Assembly (NCBI RefSeq): GCF_019457595.1
Contig: NZ_CP080419.1
Span: 3,720,001 to 3,784,000 of the forward strand
Direction of reading: 5' to 3'
DNA length: 64,000 nt
From: Shewanella psychrotolerans
GTDB taxonomy: Bacteria; Pseudomonadota; Gammaproteobacteria; Enterobacterales; Shewanellaceae
Shown: piece by piece, positions 27,689-37,370 of the stretch
Numbering within the stretch: position 1 is the first letter of the stretch
Layout of the letters: each line of letters opens with the position of its first letter
Notes under the pieces: generated by a model
Seen by the model: the letters and a program-made list of their open reading frames with translations, nothing else
Database searches by the model: none
Told to the model about the DNA's origin: nothing
Position numbers and translations under genes: made by a program

Positions 27689-27975
27689 GCCGTAATATTA
27701 GTCTACCGCGGTGCTTGTCATTCTATCATCAGATGGTAAGCACCACTGGGCAGAGACTCCCATACCCTAAGTCCGCAATTCATATACCCAGTCTCCCCAA
27801 TCGCTACTCACGGCGACTTATAAAAAACTCAGTTACAGCTGAGCTCAGTCGTGATATAAAAATCATAAGGAACGAATTACGGTGGTCATAATACCAATCA
27901 GTATGAGCCGTAAATGACACTGCCCCAAACGATGGTGCAGAGAGTGATAACTTTTTATGTGAGAAGCTTGAGAGC
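27689..27975. other. Intergenic region before galK
   Basis: 287 bp. Contains CAGTTACAGCTGAGCTCAG and ATAATACCAATCAGTATGA, small imperfect inverted repeats, and the galK ribosome-binding region TTGAGAGC. Operator identity unknown; a reverse-strand frame across it is probably chance. Confidence 0.4.
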
Positions 27976-29148
27976 ATGTCTAATCCCGCACAGCGCGCTA
28001 ACAAATTATTTGTGCAAACCTTTGGTACCACTGCGGATGATCTCTATCTCGCCCCAGGGAGAGTGAACATAATTGGCGAACATACCGATTACAACGACGG
28101 TTTTGTATTGCCTGCGGCTATTAATTTTCACACCATAATAGCCATCAAACGACGCGAAGATGATCTGTTTCGAGCGGTATCTGATGTCTATCCAGGAAAA
28201 ATCAACAGTTGGCGTTTTGGCCAAGAGGATCAAGTTCACCCTGAAAATGATTGGGCCAGCTACCTCAAAGGATTTACCGCAGCGCTAGCCGCTTCAGGAC
28301 TTCCCGCTAAAGGAATGGACCTAGCTGTAGTGGGTAATGTGCCCCTTGGCGCAGGACTGGCCTCGTCGGCGGCCTTAGAGCTGGCCTTTGGCACCGCCGT
28401 GAATGAGAGCAGTCAATTACGGCTTTCACCATTGGCAGTGGCACAGATGGCGCAGCGCGGCGAAAACCAATATATTGGTAGCGCTAGCGGCATAATGGAC
28501 CATATGATCAGTGCTCTGGGTGAGCAAGATCATGCACTATTAATCGATTGTGAAGACCTTGATAGTGAACCTGTCCCCATTCCTGAAAGTTTAAGCCTAA
28601 TTATTGTCAACTCTAACGTGCCGCGAGGCGATTTTGACGCCGAATATAATCTGCGTCACGATCAATGCGAACAAGTGGCCACTCATTTTGGTGTTGAGAG
28701 TCTGCGCCATTTAGAGCTCAGTATGCTAGAGGCTGCGGCATCAGAACTCTCAGAGGTAAATTATCGACGAGCACATCATGTGCTAACAGAAAACCGTCGC
28801 ACTCAAAATGCAGCCCACGCGTTGCAGGCGGGTAATATCGCGAAACTTAGCGAACTCATGGCACAATCTCATGCATCGATGAGAGATGATTTTGAAATAA
28901 CCACGCCAGAAATCGACACCTTAGTAGAGATCATCGCCAAAGTGGTTGGCACACAAGGTGGTGTACGCATGACAGGTAGAGGATTTGGCGGATGCGTGGT
29001 GGCTTTAGTTGAACATGAACTGAGTGATGCCGTGGTAGATGCAATAGAAACGCAATACCAAGCCAAGACGAATCTTGAACCAACGGTGTATCTATGTTCA
29101 GCAAGCGATGGTGCGACCCGACTTGATGACGAGCTTTATGAGTTTTAA
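27976..29148 (+). CDS. galK: Galactokinase
   Basis: 390-residue GHMP kinase phosphorylating alpha-D-galactose at C1. Signatures: PGRVNIIGEHTDYNDGFVLP (galactose-binding), PLGAGLASSAALELAF (ATP-binding GHMP motif) and MTGRGFGGCVVAL near the C-terminus. Full length. Followed 87 bp later by galM on the same strand, probably one operon. galT and galE are not in the window. Confidence 0.95.
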   Translation: MSNPAQRANKLFVQTFGTTADDLYLAPGRVNIIGEHTDYNDGFVLPAAINFHTIIAIKRREDDLFRAVSDVYPGKINSWRFGQEDQVHPENDWASYLKGFTAALAASGLPAKGMDLAVVGNVPLGAGLASSAALELAFGTAVNESSQLRLSPLAVAQMAQRGENQYIGSASGIMDHMISALGEQDHALLIDCEDLDSEPVPIPESLSLIIVNSNVPRGDFDAEYNLRHDQCEQVATHFGVESLRHLELSMLEAAASELSEVNYRRAHHVLTENRRTQNAAHALQAGNIAKLSELMAQSHASMRDDFEITTPEIDTLVEIIAKVVGTQGGVRMTGRGFGGCVVALVEHELSDAVVDAIETQYQAKTNLEPTVYLCSASDGATRLDDELYEF

Positions 29149-29235
29149 CCTCCGAATACGTATTCAACCTTAACCAACTAAGTTAAAAAATAAAATGAGC
29201 CCAAACGGCTCTTTTTATTATAGAAAGGATAACAA

Positions 29236-30279
29236 ATGGTTCGTTTTCGTTCACTAGATGCCTGGCAAGATCCAAGAGGTGGCCAGATTGAACGCATTAA
29301 CATTGATAACGGCATAATCGCATTGGAAGTGCTAAGTTTAGGCGGAATTATTCGCTCTTTCTGGGCGCCAGATAATAAAGGGGAACGTAGCAATATTGTA
29401 TTAGGATGCGATAGTGTGGAAGACTACCTCAAGCAAAATGCCCATCTAGGCGCTGTCGTTGGGCGCTACGCTAACCGTATTTCAGGTGCTAGCATCACCC
29501 AAGATAACATTCACTATGAGTTAAATAACAATCATCAAGACAATTGTCTACATGGCGGAGAGCAAGGGTTTAATCGAAAGCAATGGCATATGGGTCAGCT
29601 TCCAGACGGCGTTAGACTCAGCTTGTTTAGCCCAGATGGTGACATGGGCTTTCCTGGTAATTGTAATATTCAACTAGATTATCGCCTAGTGGCGAATAAC
29701 CTCTATGTTGAAATCTTTGCTGTGACCGATAAGCCTTGCCCTATCAGTCTGACGCAACACAGTTATTTCAATCTCGAAGGCGCTAATCATCAAAGCAATG
29801 GCGAACACTCAATTGAACTGACATCTGAACACTATCTCGAGAGTAATGATCAAGGGATCCCTGTCGGGATAAACCCTGTTGCAAATACGATTTTCGACCT
29901 CAGAGAAGGCCGTCGATTTAGTGAATTACAACAAGCACTCCCTCTCTCTGTGACCTCTGGAATTGACCACTGTTTTCTCACGCCAAACTATGAACCCAAC
30001 ACCTTGAATCAGGTAGCGACCGTAAGCACACCACATTCAGGCAGACGTCTGACACTCCACACAAATCAGCCTGGTGTACAGGTTTATGGGGGCAATTTCT
30101 TAGAGGGCACTATAGGTAAACAAGGTAAAGCACTGAAATCTTATCAAGGCTTCTGTATTGAACCACAACAGCTACCCGATGCACCCAATCAAACAGTACT
30201 ACCAGGAACACCTTGGGTTAAACCGGGGGAAGTTTATCATCACATCAGTCGATATCAATTTGAGACTAATGCCAGTTAA
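29236..30279 (+). CDS. galM: Aldose 1-epimerase (galactose mutarotase)
   Basis: 347 residues; interconverts beta- and alpha-anomers of galactose so that galK can act. Catalytic histidine region LTQHSYFNLEG and glutamate region GFCIEPQQLPDAPNQ are present, along with GAVVGRYANRI. AAGGAT seven bases before the ATG. Ends near an unusual inverted repeat that may end the transcript. Confidence 0.94.
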   Translation: MVRFRSLDAWQDPRGGQIERINIDNGIIALEVLSLGGIIRSFWAPDNKGERSNIVLGCDSVEDYLKQNAHLGAVVGRYANRISGASITQDNIHYELNNNHQDNCLHGGEQGFNRKQWHMGQLPDGVRLSLFSPDGDMGFPGNCNIQLDYRLVANNLYVEIFAVTDKPCPISLTQHSYFNLEGANHQSNGEHSIELTSEHYLESNDQGIPVGINPVANTIFDLREGRRFSELQQALPLSVTSGIDHCFLTPNYEPNTLNQVATVSTPHSGRRLTLHTNQPGVQVYGGNFLEGTIGKQGKALKSYQGFCIEPQQLPDAPNQTVLPGTPWVKPGEVYHHISRYQFETNAS

Positions 30280-30310
30280 TAACCACAACAACTGTGCTAC
30301 ATCAAGAGAG

Positions 30311-30359
30311 GGATTTTAGGCAAAGGCCTAGTTTAACTAGAACCTGATGCCTAAAATCC
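30311..30359. repeat. Nested inverted repeat between galM and an acidic hypothetical gene
   Basis: Outer 12-bp perfect arms GGATTTTAGGCA and TGCCTAAAATCC enclose a second inverted repeat CTAGTT-T-AACTAG. Without a U-tract it is not a standard terminator, yet it lies between two convergent genes. It may be a transcription end, a processing site or a degenerate mobile repeat. Confidence 0.7.
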
Positions 30360-30380
30360 GCTTATCGACTTAACTCGAAG

Positions 30381-30812
30381 TTAAGGTCGATCGTCATCAT
30401 CGGACCAATCATCAAAGTCATCATCTAAGCTATCGACTTCTAATTCAACATCATCGTCATCGTCGTCGGTGCTTACTTCAGGATCGACCTTAGGCTTTTT
30501 CGGTACCGGAGCAGGCTTGGCATGAATGGCTTCAACCCAACCAGCGTGCCGCTGCATAAACTCAGCTCGAGCAACTAGCCAATTAGCGTCATACTCGGCT
30601 TTCGCTGCCTTTAATTCCTCATCCGTTAGGTCGTGCAGATTGACCTTTACGATATCTTCTGCATATTCAATAACAGCATCTCTTGCCGTATTATAGAGAT
30701 AAACCCGTCCGGCAGATGCCTCTGGGAACTCTTTATCATGAATGAGAATAGTGTTGCCTCGCGCAGTGCGGAGTTCACCATACCAGACAGGTTCTTTTGA
30801 AGTGTTATACAT
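30381..30812 (-). CDS. Hypothetical protein with acidic C-terminal tail
   Basis: 143-residue cytoplasmic protein. The N-terminal 95 residues look folded (WYGELRTARGNTILIH, then a helical stretch TDEELKAAKAEYDANWLVARAEFMQRHAGWVEA); the last 40 are almost all D, E, S and V, ending DDWSDDDDRP. Start at 30812 is supported by AAGGG eight bases upstream; the longer frame at 30845 has no such site. Family not recognised. Confidence 0.7.
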   Translation of the reverse strand: MYNTSKEPVWYGELRTARGNTILIHDKEFPEASAGRVYLYNTARDAVIEYAEDIVKVNLHDLTDEELKAAKAEYDANWLVARAEFMQRHAGWVEAIHAKPAPVPKKPKVDPEVSTDDDDDDVELEVDSLDDDFDDWSDDDDRP

Positions 30813-31091
30813 ATATGCTAATACCCTTAAATCAACACATACCAATATAAAATTATTAAGCCGACCATGGTTAGCTCAGTCATTGTCATCGCACAAAATC
30901 AGACCGCAGCGATTATGTCCACATTCTTAATAAATAACGACAGAAATCAATAGCAAAATAGATCTATTTTTTTCAATTGCTATCAAATTGTGCACTCTAC
31001 CGACACTAGTATCGAATTTAGCCGATCAAATCAGTTATTCAAGTTTTTTTTCTAATGATGACGAGAATCCACAATCCAAGCTTTGAACAGG
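30813..31091. other. AT-rich gap upstream of the acidic hypothetical gene
   Basis: 279 bp, presumably the promoter of the acidic hypothetical gene and the 3' end of the oxidoreductase transcript. No feature recognised. Confidence 0.4.
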
Positions 31092-32114
31092 CTAAGTTAC
31101 ATCTTCAGCAGCCATTTTAAGCACAATCTTGCCATAGTGTCTGCCAGACTCCATTAGCTGATGAGCCTCGGCCACCTTGTCAAAACTAAATTCAGCAAAA
31201 ATATGCGGTACTAGCGGCTCCGCTTGACTCGTTAAAAATAGTGGCCAAACATCTGTTAACAGTCTTTTGGCAATACGAGCTTTAGCCTCAATCGATTGCG
31301 GCCTCAAGGTAGCCCCAGTCCACGTGATACGTTTTGACATCAGTCGAAACACATCAACCGAGGCCGTTGGGCCGCGCAGCAATGCAATGGTCACCAGACG
31401 CCCCTCTACCGCTAAGGCCTTCAAGTTAAGATTAATCATATCGCCTGATGCCATATCGAGCGCCACATCAACCCCATCTGGTGCTACAGCAAGGAGCTGC
31501 TCAAGCAAGTCTGTATCATGATAATTAAAGGCATAATCTGCGCCGAGTTGCTTGCAATAATCACATTTATCTTGGCTACCTGAAGTTGCAATCACCTTAA
31601 TGCCAAACTGCTTAGCTAACGCGATCGCCGCAGAACCGATACCACCAGAACCACCATGAATTAACACGGTTTCACCAGCCTTTAAGGCTCCACGCATAAA
31701 CAAGTGGCCCCAAACGGTAAAAAAGGTCTCTGGCAAAGCCGCAGCTTGAGCAAGCGTTAGACCTGAGGGTATAGGCAAACAGTGACTGCCCCAAGTAACA
31801 ACATATTCGCTATAGCCGGCACCAGGCACTAACGCACATACCACATCTCCAACCTGCCATTGACTTACCGAGTCACCGACTGCAACAATAGTACCTGACA
31901 CTTCGAGGCCTAAAACCTCGCTAGCACCCGGTGGCGGTGGATACATTCCTTTTCGCTGTGCGATGTCTGGGCCATTGACTCCTGCGTAGCTCACCTTTAT
32001 CAATACCTGCTCCGAATCAACCTTTGGCACGTTGCTCTCTGCGATATACAACACCTCAGGACCACCAGCTTGATCAAATATTATCTGTTTACAGCTATCT
32101 GTTTGTTCGGCCAT
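31092..32114 (-). CDS. NAD(P)H quinone oxidoreductase-like MDR protein
   Basis: 340-residue zinc-independent medium-chain dehydrogenase/reductase of the QOR/PIG3 type. N-terminal GroES-like fold (GPDIAQRKGMYPPPPGASEVLGLEVSG) and a Rossmann domain with VLIHGGSGGIGSAAIALAKQFG. The zinc-ligand cysteines of alcohol dehydrogenases are missing, so quinone or enone reduction with NADPH is likely; substrate unknown. Start 32114 chosen for GAGGTG upstream. Confidence 0.88.
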   Translation of the reverse strand: MAEQTDSCKQIIFDQAGGPEVLYIAESNVPKVDSEQVLIKVSYAGVNGPDIAQRKGMYPPPPGASEVLGLEVSGTIVAVGDSVSQWQVGDVVCALVPGAGYSEYVVTWGSHCLPIPSGLTLAQAAALPETFFTVWGHLFMRGALKAGETVLIHGGSGGIGSAAIALAKQFGIKVIATSGSQDKCDYCKQLGADYAFNYHDTDLLEQLLAVAPDGVDVALDMASGDMINLNLKALAVEGRLVTIALLRGPTASVDVFRLMSKRITWTGATLRPQSIEAKARIAKRLLTDVWPLFLTSQAEPLVPHIFAEFSFDKVAEAHQLMESGRHYGKIVLKMAAEDVT

Positions 32115-32373
32115 TAGACACCTCAAGTAGTGACTTGGAATTGGATATGGCAATTTATCTTGTAATAGCCAAGATCACCATAGCAACAACATATTTATTG
32201 ACGATGACAACCGATAAACTGATGTAGCGAAACCGCGTTAATCAATACGCGCTATTTCGCTGGAAAGTCAAAAACATGAAAGATAAACAAACTAAGTTCA
32301 GATTAAATAGGAAGATTAACGCGAACAACGTCCTGTAAAAGGAGAGATCTCATTTCTTATTGAACAAAACAGG

Positions 32374-32403
32374 CCAAAAAAGAGCGACCCGAAGGCCGCT
32401 CAA
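32374..32403 (-). terminator. Terminator of the subtilase gene
   Basis: Read on the - strand: GAGCGGCC TTCG GGTCGCTC followed by TTTTTT; TTCG tetraloop, one mismatch in the stem. The rest of the 32115-32427 gap holds nothing I can identify. Confidence 0.85.
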
Positions 32404-32427
32404 ATCACAAGAGTTAAACTCTATATT

Positions 32428-34941
32428 TTAGAATGTTGCTGTGAACACCTCTGAACACAAGCTGTTCTCAGTTTGACAAATTTGATACTCAACCGATGTC
32501 GCTGCATCGCTAAAGCGATCGCGGTAGTTGCCATCGTTACTTGTCGTTGCGATAGCGGCTCCATCGCGATAAATAACAACAGAACTTCCCGCTGCACCGC
32601 TCCAGTTTAAGTCAACTAAAGCACTACCACGACGAGAAAGCTTCGCGCGAGTCACACCTGCAGTAATACTGTGCTCAAACACTTCAACCAGCATATCTGT
32701 GGTACTGTGATTGCCTTCAGCATCTGTTGCTGTCATTGAGACGGTGTAAGCACCAGCAGTAGCATAAGCGTAAGTAGGGTTCATCTCTGATGACGTTGAA
32801 CCATCACCAAAGTCCCAGCTATAGCTAACAATGTCATCGTTCATATCACGACTTAAATTAGTGAAAGCGACCGACAAACCATCAACGGTATAGCTAAAGT
32901 CAGCGACAGGTGCAGCAGGTGCAGCTTCGCCAACACCTGAGATAACCAAGCCCCAACTATTTAGTGTACCTCTATCAGGGCCAACATGATCGCTAACCGA
33001 TAACGTCCAAGTACCTGTTGCCATCTCGCCATTAAAGGCTGACAGATCCCAGCTCTTGACGATATCGTCTGCACTATCGCCGTCACGATTATGCAGTGTA
33101 ACTTCCGTTCCCGCAGGAGAAGTCAGCGTTACCACTAAATCACCGATCCAGGTATGAGAGATATCGACATCGGCATTCACGCCGAAGACTTGAACATCAT
33201 CAACCACTACAATAGTGCTGGTAATGCCGTTGGTATCGCCGTCAGGAATAGCGACTGAAGCATCATTACCATAATTGAAGTCTTGAATGCCTTCAGGTAA
33301 AACGGTCAAGGAAACAGATTTACTCCTCAATGTTGCACCATCATCACCTGTCACGGTAATGGTATAGTCACCCCACAACGCTGCACTGTCGGTCGCAACA
33401 TTAACAGTAAAACTGTCACCCGCCATAGCACTATGAGTCGATAAACTTACACCGGCAAGCGCAGGATTAACCTCGACACTTAGTGCAACGCTAGCATCCC
33501 AACCAGCAACGCTGCCGACACTAAAGTCATAACTTGTCGCACTACCAGCTTCGATTGTTTGCATCCTCGGCGTAACATTAAAGCGATAGCCTGGTGATGG
33601 ATCGGCCACATCAAGAGCATTAGCGACATTAAGTCGAGTACCAGCAACGGTTTTCCCCGTCAAAGCAGCATTCGAATCACCTGAATCCATCAACAGCTGT
33701 TTCATCTCAACAGGGGACAAATCGGGATTGATAGACCACACCAATGCTGCTGCCCCCGTCATATGCGGAGTCGCCATAGAGGTGCCCGAATAGGTCGCAT
33801 AACTATTGCCTGGGGTGGTAGATAAAATCGCTGAACCTGGCGCGCCCATATCGACACTTGTTAGACCCCACTGTGAAAAGGTAGACATATTGTCATCGCG
33901 ATCGGTACTGGCTATAGACATGACAACATCTGAGTCATAGCTAGATGGATAATGTGGCTCAACATCATTATCTACCGCGTCATTACCCGCGGCAGCAAAG
34001 AACAAAATGCCAGCTTCACCCGCAGATTCAATCGAATCTTTAAGCGCTTGGCTAAATCCACCGCCCCCCCAAGAATTATTCGTCGCCTTAATATTTACAC
34101 CATGATTAACTTTTAAATCAGTCATGTAATCGATACATGCGATAGCACCTTCTGTAGAACCTGAAGCACCCGCATCAAGGAACTGGCAACTAACGATAGT
34201 CACGTCCCAGTTAACGCCGACAACACCGACACCATTATTACCTTTAGCACCAATGGTTCCAGACACATGAGTCCCATGACTGTTGCTATCCATTGGGTCG
34301 CCGTCATTATTCAACGCACTGAATCCGTGAATATCATCAATGACACCGTTACCATCGTCATCAATACCATTACCAGGGATTTCGTTAGGGTTGGTCCAAA
34401 TATTTCCTTGTAGATCGGGGTGGTTATAATCGACACCACTATCGATGACACCAATCACAACTGAACTGTTACCGGTTGTCACATCCCACGCTTCGACAGC
34501 ATCAATATCGGCATCTGCTGTACCGCCATCTTGGCCTGTATTATTCATGCCCCACAATGAAACAAAATCAGGGTCATCAGGCGCTCCTGCAGCCTTAATG
34601 ACATAGTTAGGCTCGGCATATTTAACCGCAGGGTGACGGCTGATCACTTTAATTGCCTGCTCAACGTCAGAGCCTGCACGAAGCGACAATCTCGCCAATT
34701 TACCGTTGAGAAGGTTTGAGAAGCGATCATCAACACCATCTGCATTCATGTCGCGTATTGAGCCTCGAACTAAGCGCTGTGCTGCCGCTCGCTCACTTTT
34801 AGTGGCGTTATCTTTATAAACGACAATAAGAGAATCTTTAACAAATTCATGCTGTATTGGGCCTTTTGCCTGAACCGGTGTCGATGAGACCGCGATAATA
34901 CCGGCGATAGCCGAGGCTAGTGGTGTTAATTTCTTAAACAT
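32428..34941 (-). CDS. Secreted subtilisin-like (S8) serine protease with P and PKD domains
   Basis: 837-residue multidomain extracellular protease. Signal peptide MFKKLTPLASAIAGIIAVSSTPVQA, an inhibitor-type propeptide (about 30-115), then catalytic domain with D167 (VIDSGVD), H222 (SHGTHVSG) and S388 (GTSMATPH). After an Ig-like linker domain come a P/proprotein-convertase-type domain (about 560-675, with TWIGDLVVTLTSPAGT), a PKD domain (YSWDFGDGSTSSE) and a short FN3-like end. P and PKD domains often aid stability and substrate binding. Start 34941 has AGGAAA upstream. Divergent from csgB. Confidence 0.93.
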   Translation of the reverse strand: MFKKLTPLASAIAGIIAVSSTPVQAKGPIQHEFVKDSLIVVYKDNATKSERAAAQRLVRGSIRDMNADGVDDRFSNLLNGKLARLSLRAGSDVEQAIKVISRHPAVKYAEPNYVIKAAGAPDDPDFVSLWGMNNTGQDGGTADADIDAVEAWDVTTGNSSVVIGVIDSGVDYNHPDLQGNIWTNPNEIPGNGIDDDGNGVIDDIHGFSALNNDGDPMDSNSHGTHVSGTIGAKGNNGVGVVGVNWDVTIVSCQFLDAGASGSTEGAIACIDYMTDLKVNHGVNIKATNNSWGGGGFSQALKDSIESAGEAGILFFAAAGNDAVDNDVEPHYPSSYDSDVVMSIASTDRDDNMSTFSQWGLTSVDMGAPGSAILSTTPGNSYATYSGTSMATPHMTGAAALVWSINPDLSPVEMKQLLMDSGDSNAALTGKTVAGTRLNVANALDVADPSPGYRFNVTPRMQTIEAGSATSYDFSVGSVAGWDASVALSVEVNPALAGVSLSTHSAMAGDSFTVNVATDSAALWGDYTITVTGDDGATLRSKSVSLTVLPEGIQDFNYGNDASVAIPDGDTNGITSTIVVVDDVQVFGVNADVDISHTWIGDLVVTLTSPAGTEVTLHNRDGDSADDIVKSWDLSAFNGEMATGTWTLSVSDHVGPDRGTLNSWGLVISGVGEAAPAAPVADFSYTVDGLSVAFTNLSRDMNDDIVSYSWDFGDGSTSSEMNPTYAYATAGAYTVSMTATDAEGNHSTTDMLVEVFEHSITAGVTRAKLSRRGSALVDLNWSGAAGSSVVIYRDGAAIATTSNDGNYRDRFSDAATSVEYQICQTENSLCSEVFTATF

Positions 34942-35402
34942 AGATAGGTTTCCTGTTAGTCCTTTAAATTTCCTAAACCGGTACTCCATACACCAGTACT
35001 ACCATTAGACAACTGCTAAGCGACAAAATGACAAAGTGAACATCCGGCAACTCTAAACCCAAGAATTGTTGCCACAGAGCATCGACTTTGAAAAGAAAAC
35101 AACAACACTTCAACACTTAACTACTAGTAACATTGGATTAGCCCGAAAATGATATAAACCACCCAAACGCCATAAACACCAATAAATTCATAATCAAAGC
35201 AAAATAACTTTGTCTTTTATCCACTCATGACATTTAAGAATAAATAGACCTTCTTCTGATTGCGGCAAAAAGACACCACTGTAACTTGGACGTACTAGCT
35301 GATGAACACACAGTGATAGTTGCTCATCAGGTAGCTGTAATTTAGAAGGCTTAGCATTAGCTAATCAAAAATCTAAATTACTCAGCAATGAAGGAGCGTT
35401 AG
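34942..35402. other. Divergent promoter region between the subtilase and csgBA
   Basis: 461 bp, AT-rich. Holds the promoters of both units. A 7-bp inverted repeat CTGATGA-N18-TCATCAG at 35299-35330 lies about 75 bp before csgB. No coding frame or consensus CsgD box was recognised. Confidence 0.5.
35299..35330. promoter_or_regulatory. Inverted repeat upstream of csgB
   Basis: CTGATGA and TCATCAG, 18 bases apart, in the csgBA leader or promoter. It could be an operator for the linked CsgD-like regulator or a leader hairpin. Confidence 0.4.
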
Positions 35403-35828
35403 GTGTCAACTTTAAAAGCAATGGGAGTCATAGTCGCGCTAAGCATCTTTTCCGCCCCTAATCAGGCGGAAGAGTTAATTGATGGTGCAAATGGACTCCC
35501 CATAACACTGCAAACACTTCTGGAAGGTTCTGGGCGAGAAAATGTCATCAATCTATTTCAATTAGGCACTCTAAATCATGCCAACTTGAGTCAATCAGGA
35601 GCAGGAAATGGAACAAGCTTAATTCAAATGGGTAGTAGCAATCACGCTGAAATTATCCAGTACGGCGAAGATAATGAAGTAGAACTTTTACAGGCTGGGA
35701 TTAATAACTTTGCCGATATAACTCAAGTCGGTAATGACAATTTAGTACAGATTAACCAACTTGGAAGTGCCAGTTTTTCAATCGAACAGATTGCAGATGG
35801 TGCCGCAATCACAATAACTCAGTATTAA
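35403..35828 (+). CDS. csgB: Minor curlin (CsgB-like) nucleator
   Basis: 141 residues. Signal peptide, then five or six curlin strands in which Q-x-G ends a strand (LFQLG, LSQSG, LIQMG, IIQYG, LLQAG, ITQVG, INQLG). GTG start with AAGGAG at seven bases. In E. coli CsgB sits on the outer membrane and nucleates CsgA amyloid. First gene of csgBA, 14 bp before the larger curlin gene. Assigned as csgB by order, size and repeats. Confidence 0.85.
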   Translation: MSTLKAMGVIVALSIFSAPNQAEELIDGANGLPITLQTLLEGSGRENVINLFQLGTLNHANLSQSGAGNGTSLIQMGSSNHAEIIQYGEDNEVELLQAGINNFADITQVGNDNLVQINQLGSASFSIEQIADGAAITITQY

Positions 35829-35842
35829 ACAAGGAGCGTCTA

Positions 35843-37354
35843 ATGAAATCGCAAACGACTAAAACACTCATCGCAATAGCAATAACAGCAAGCTTAGGAA
35901 TTAGTGGTAACGCTATGGCTGGTTCACAAAATAGCGCAACAATCACTCAAATCATTGATAGCCCTAATCCTGCAGTGGGTCAAGAAGCAACAGTTTACCA
36001 AACGGGCTTACTTAATCAGGCAGATGTAACCCAAGTTGGTGATGATCAGACTGCGACCATATTGCAAGACGGGGTATGGCATGAAGCTTATGTCGATTCA
36101 AACGGTCAAACTAACAGTGTTGAAATCGTTCAAACTGATGATTGGCACGTAAGCACAACCAATATCAATGGTAATGGCAACGAAGCTACTGTAGCGCAAT
36201 TCAATTATTTCAACACAAGCACAATTGATATCACAGGCGATACCAATAGCGCTGATATAATGCAAGATGGCGAACAAAACGAAGCCGTGGTGGAATTACT
36301 TGGTGATGAAAACACTACTGAAGTGACTCAAGAAGGCAACGGAAACTTCGGTGTATTCCGCGTAGAAGGTGACAATAACGATGGCCTCATCACCCAGATT
36401 GGCGATAATAACACCGCCGGTATGGTGTCACTCGATATCACGCCTAACATTGGTAATAACAACGATGTTGAAGTGTATCAAGAAGGGAGTAGCAATTTAG
36501 GGGCTGTTAAAGGTGTTGCCGGCGACAATAATAACTTTGTTGTGACTCAGGTTGGCGATAGTAATACTGGCTTTGTCTATGCGCTGACAGGCTCTGATAA
36601 TGAAATCTCACTAGACCAAACAGGAAACACTAACACTGCTTACCTTGCATTTACCGATGGCAATGACAACGATGTTGAAATTATCCAAGATGGCAATAAC
36701 AATACCATTGGTGACACGCTAACAGCTGAAATTGAAGGTGACGATAACACGATTGATATAGAGCAAGAAGGTAATTACAACGGCGCTGAGTTCCAAGTTT
36801 TCGGTAGCGAGAACGATATAGATCTTGATCAGGAAGGCAACTCTAATTTCGCAACATTTGGTGCTTATGGCGACGACAACGACATCGACCTAAGCTCTGA
36901 TGGCGATATGAATACCACAGTGGCATTTACTACGGGTGATGACAACGACATCGAAATTGCTCAAGAGGGTGACAAAAACTATGGTTATGTTGACATCGAG
37001 GGTAATGACAATGAAGTTGATGTCGAGCAAGATGGTGGTGACAATGAATCATTAGTCACTATTGTTGGTTTTGATAATACCAATGTAGAGACAACACAAG
37101 TCGGTGATTTAAACCTTATTGACCTTATCATCGTTGGCGATGAAAATAGCGCCATGATAGAACAAACAGGCGAGCGCAACTGGGTTGGTGGTGAAGAGGA
37201 ACCAGCATTCAGAGTCGATGGTTCTGATAACACCCTAATCATTGCTCAATCGGGTAACGATAACTTAGTCATGGGTTCTCAAATTGGCGATAGCAACACT
37301 ATCTCAGTGACGCAAACAGGCGACTACAACACTGCGACAGTAATGCAAAACTAA
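35843..37354 (+). CDS. csgA: Large acidic curlin-repeat protein (CsgA-like major subunit)
   Basis: 503 residues against about 150 for E. coli CsgA. Signal peptide of 26 residues (ends GNAMA), then an unbroken array of about 22 beta-strand units, each roughly 20-24 residues per pair, with recurrent G-D-x-N turns and Q-x-G strand ends (VTQVG, ILQDG, IEQEG, LDQEG, IAQEG). The mature part has only about five K or R, no Cys and a very large D/E/N content, so it is strongly acidic. Expected to form curli-like amyloid after export through CsgG. Good ribosome-binding site (AAGGAG) and a strong terminator downstream. Orthology to csgA is by architecture; the function of the expansion is unknown. Confidence 0.85.
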   Translation: MKSQTTKTLIAIAITASLGISGNAMAGSQNSATITQIIDSPNPAVGQEATVYQTGLLNQADVTQVGDDQTATILQDGVWHEAYVDSNGQTNSVEIVQTDDWHVSTTNINGNGNEATVAQFNYFNTSTIDITGDTNSADIMQDGEQNEAVVELLGDENTTEVTQEGNGNFGVFRVEGDNNDGLITQIGDNNTAGMVSLDITPNIGNNNDVEVYQEGSSNLGAVKGVAGDNNNFVVTQVGDSNTGFVYALTGSDNEISLDQTGNTNTAYLAFTDGNDNDVEIIQDGNNNTIGDTLTAEIEGDDNTIDIEQEGNYNGAEFQVFGSENDIDLDQEGNSNFATFGAYGDDNDIDLSSDGDMNTTVAFTTGDDNDIEIAQEGDKNYGYVDIEGNDNEVDVEQDGGDNESLVTIVGFDNTNVETTQVGDLNLIDLIIVGDENSAMIEQTGERNWVGGEEEPAFRVDGSDNTLIIAQSGNDNLVMGSQIGDSNTISVTQTGDYNTATVMQN

Positions 37355-37370
37355 ATCAAAGTTACAATGT

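Noticed and set aside
27804..28239. Reverse-strand frames over the galK start
   Set aside because: They overlap the strongly supported galK sequence and lack any family match.
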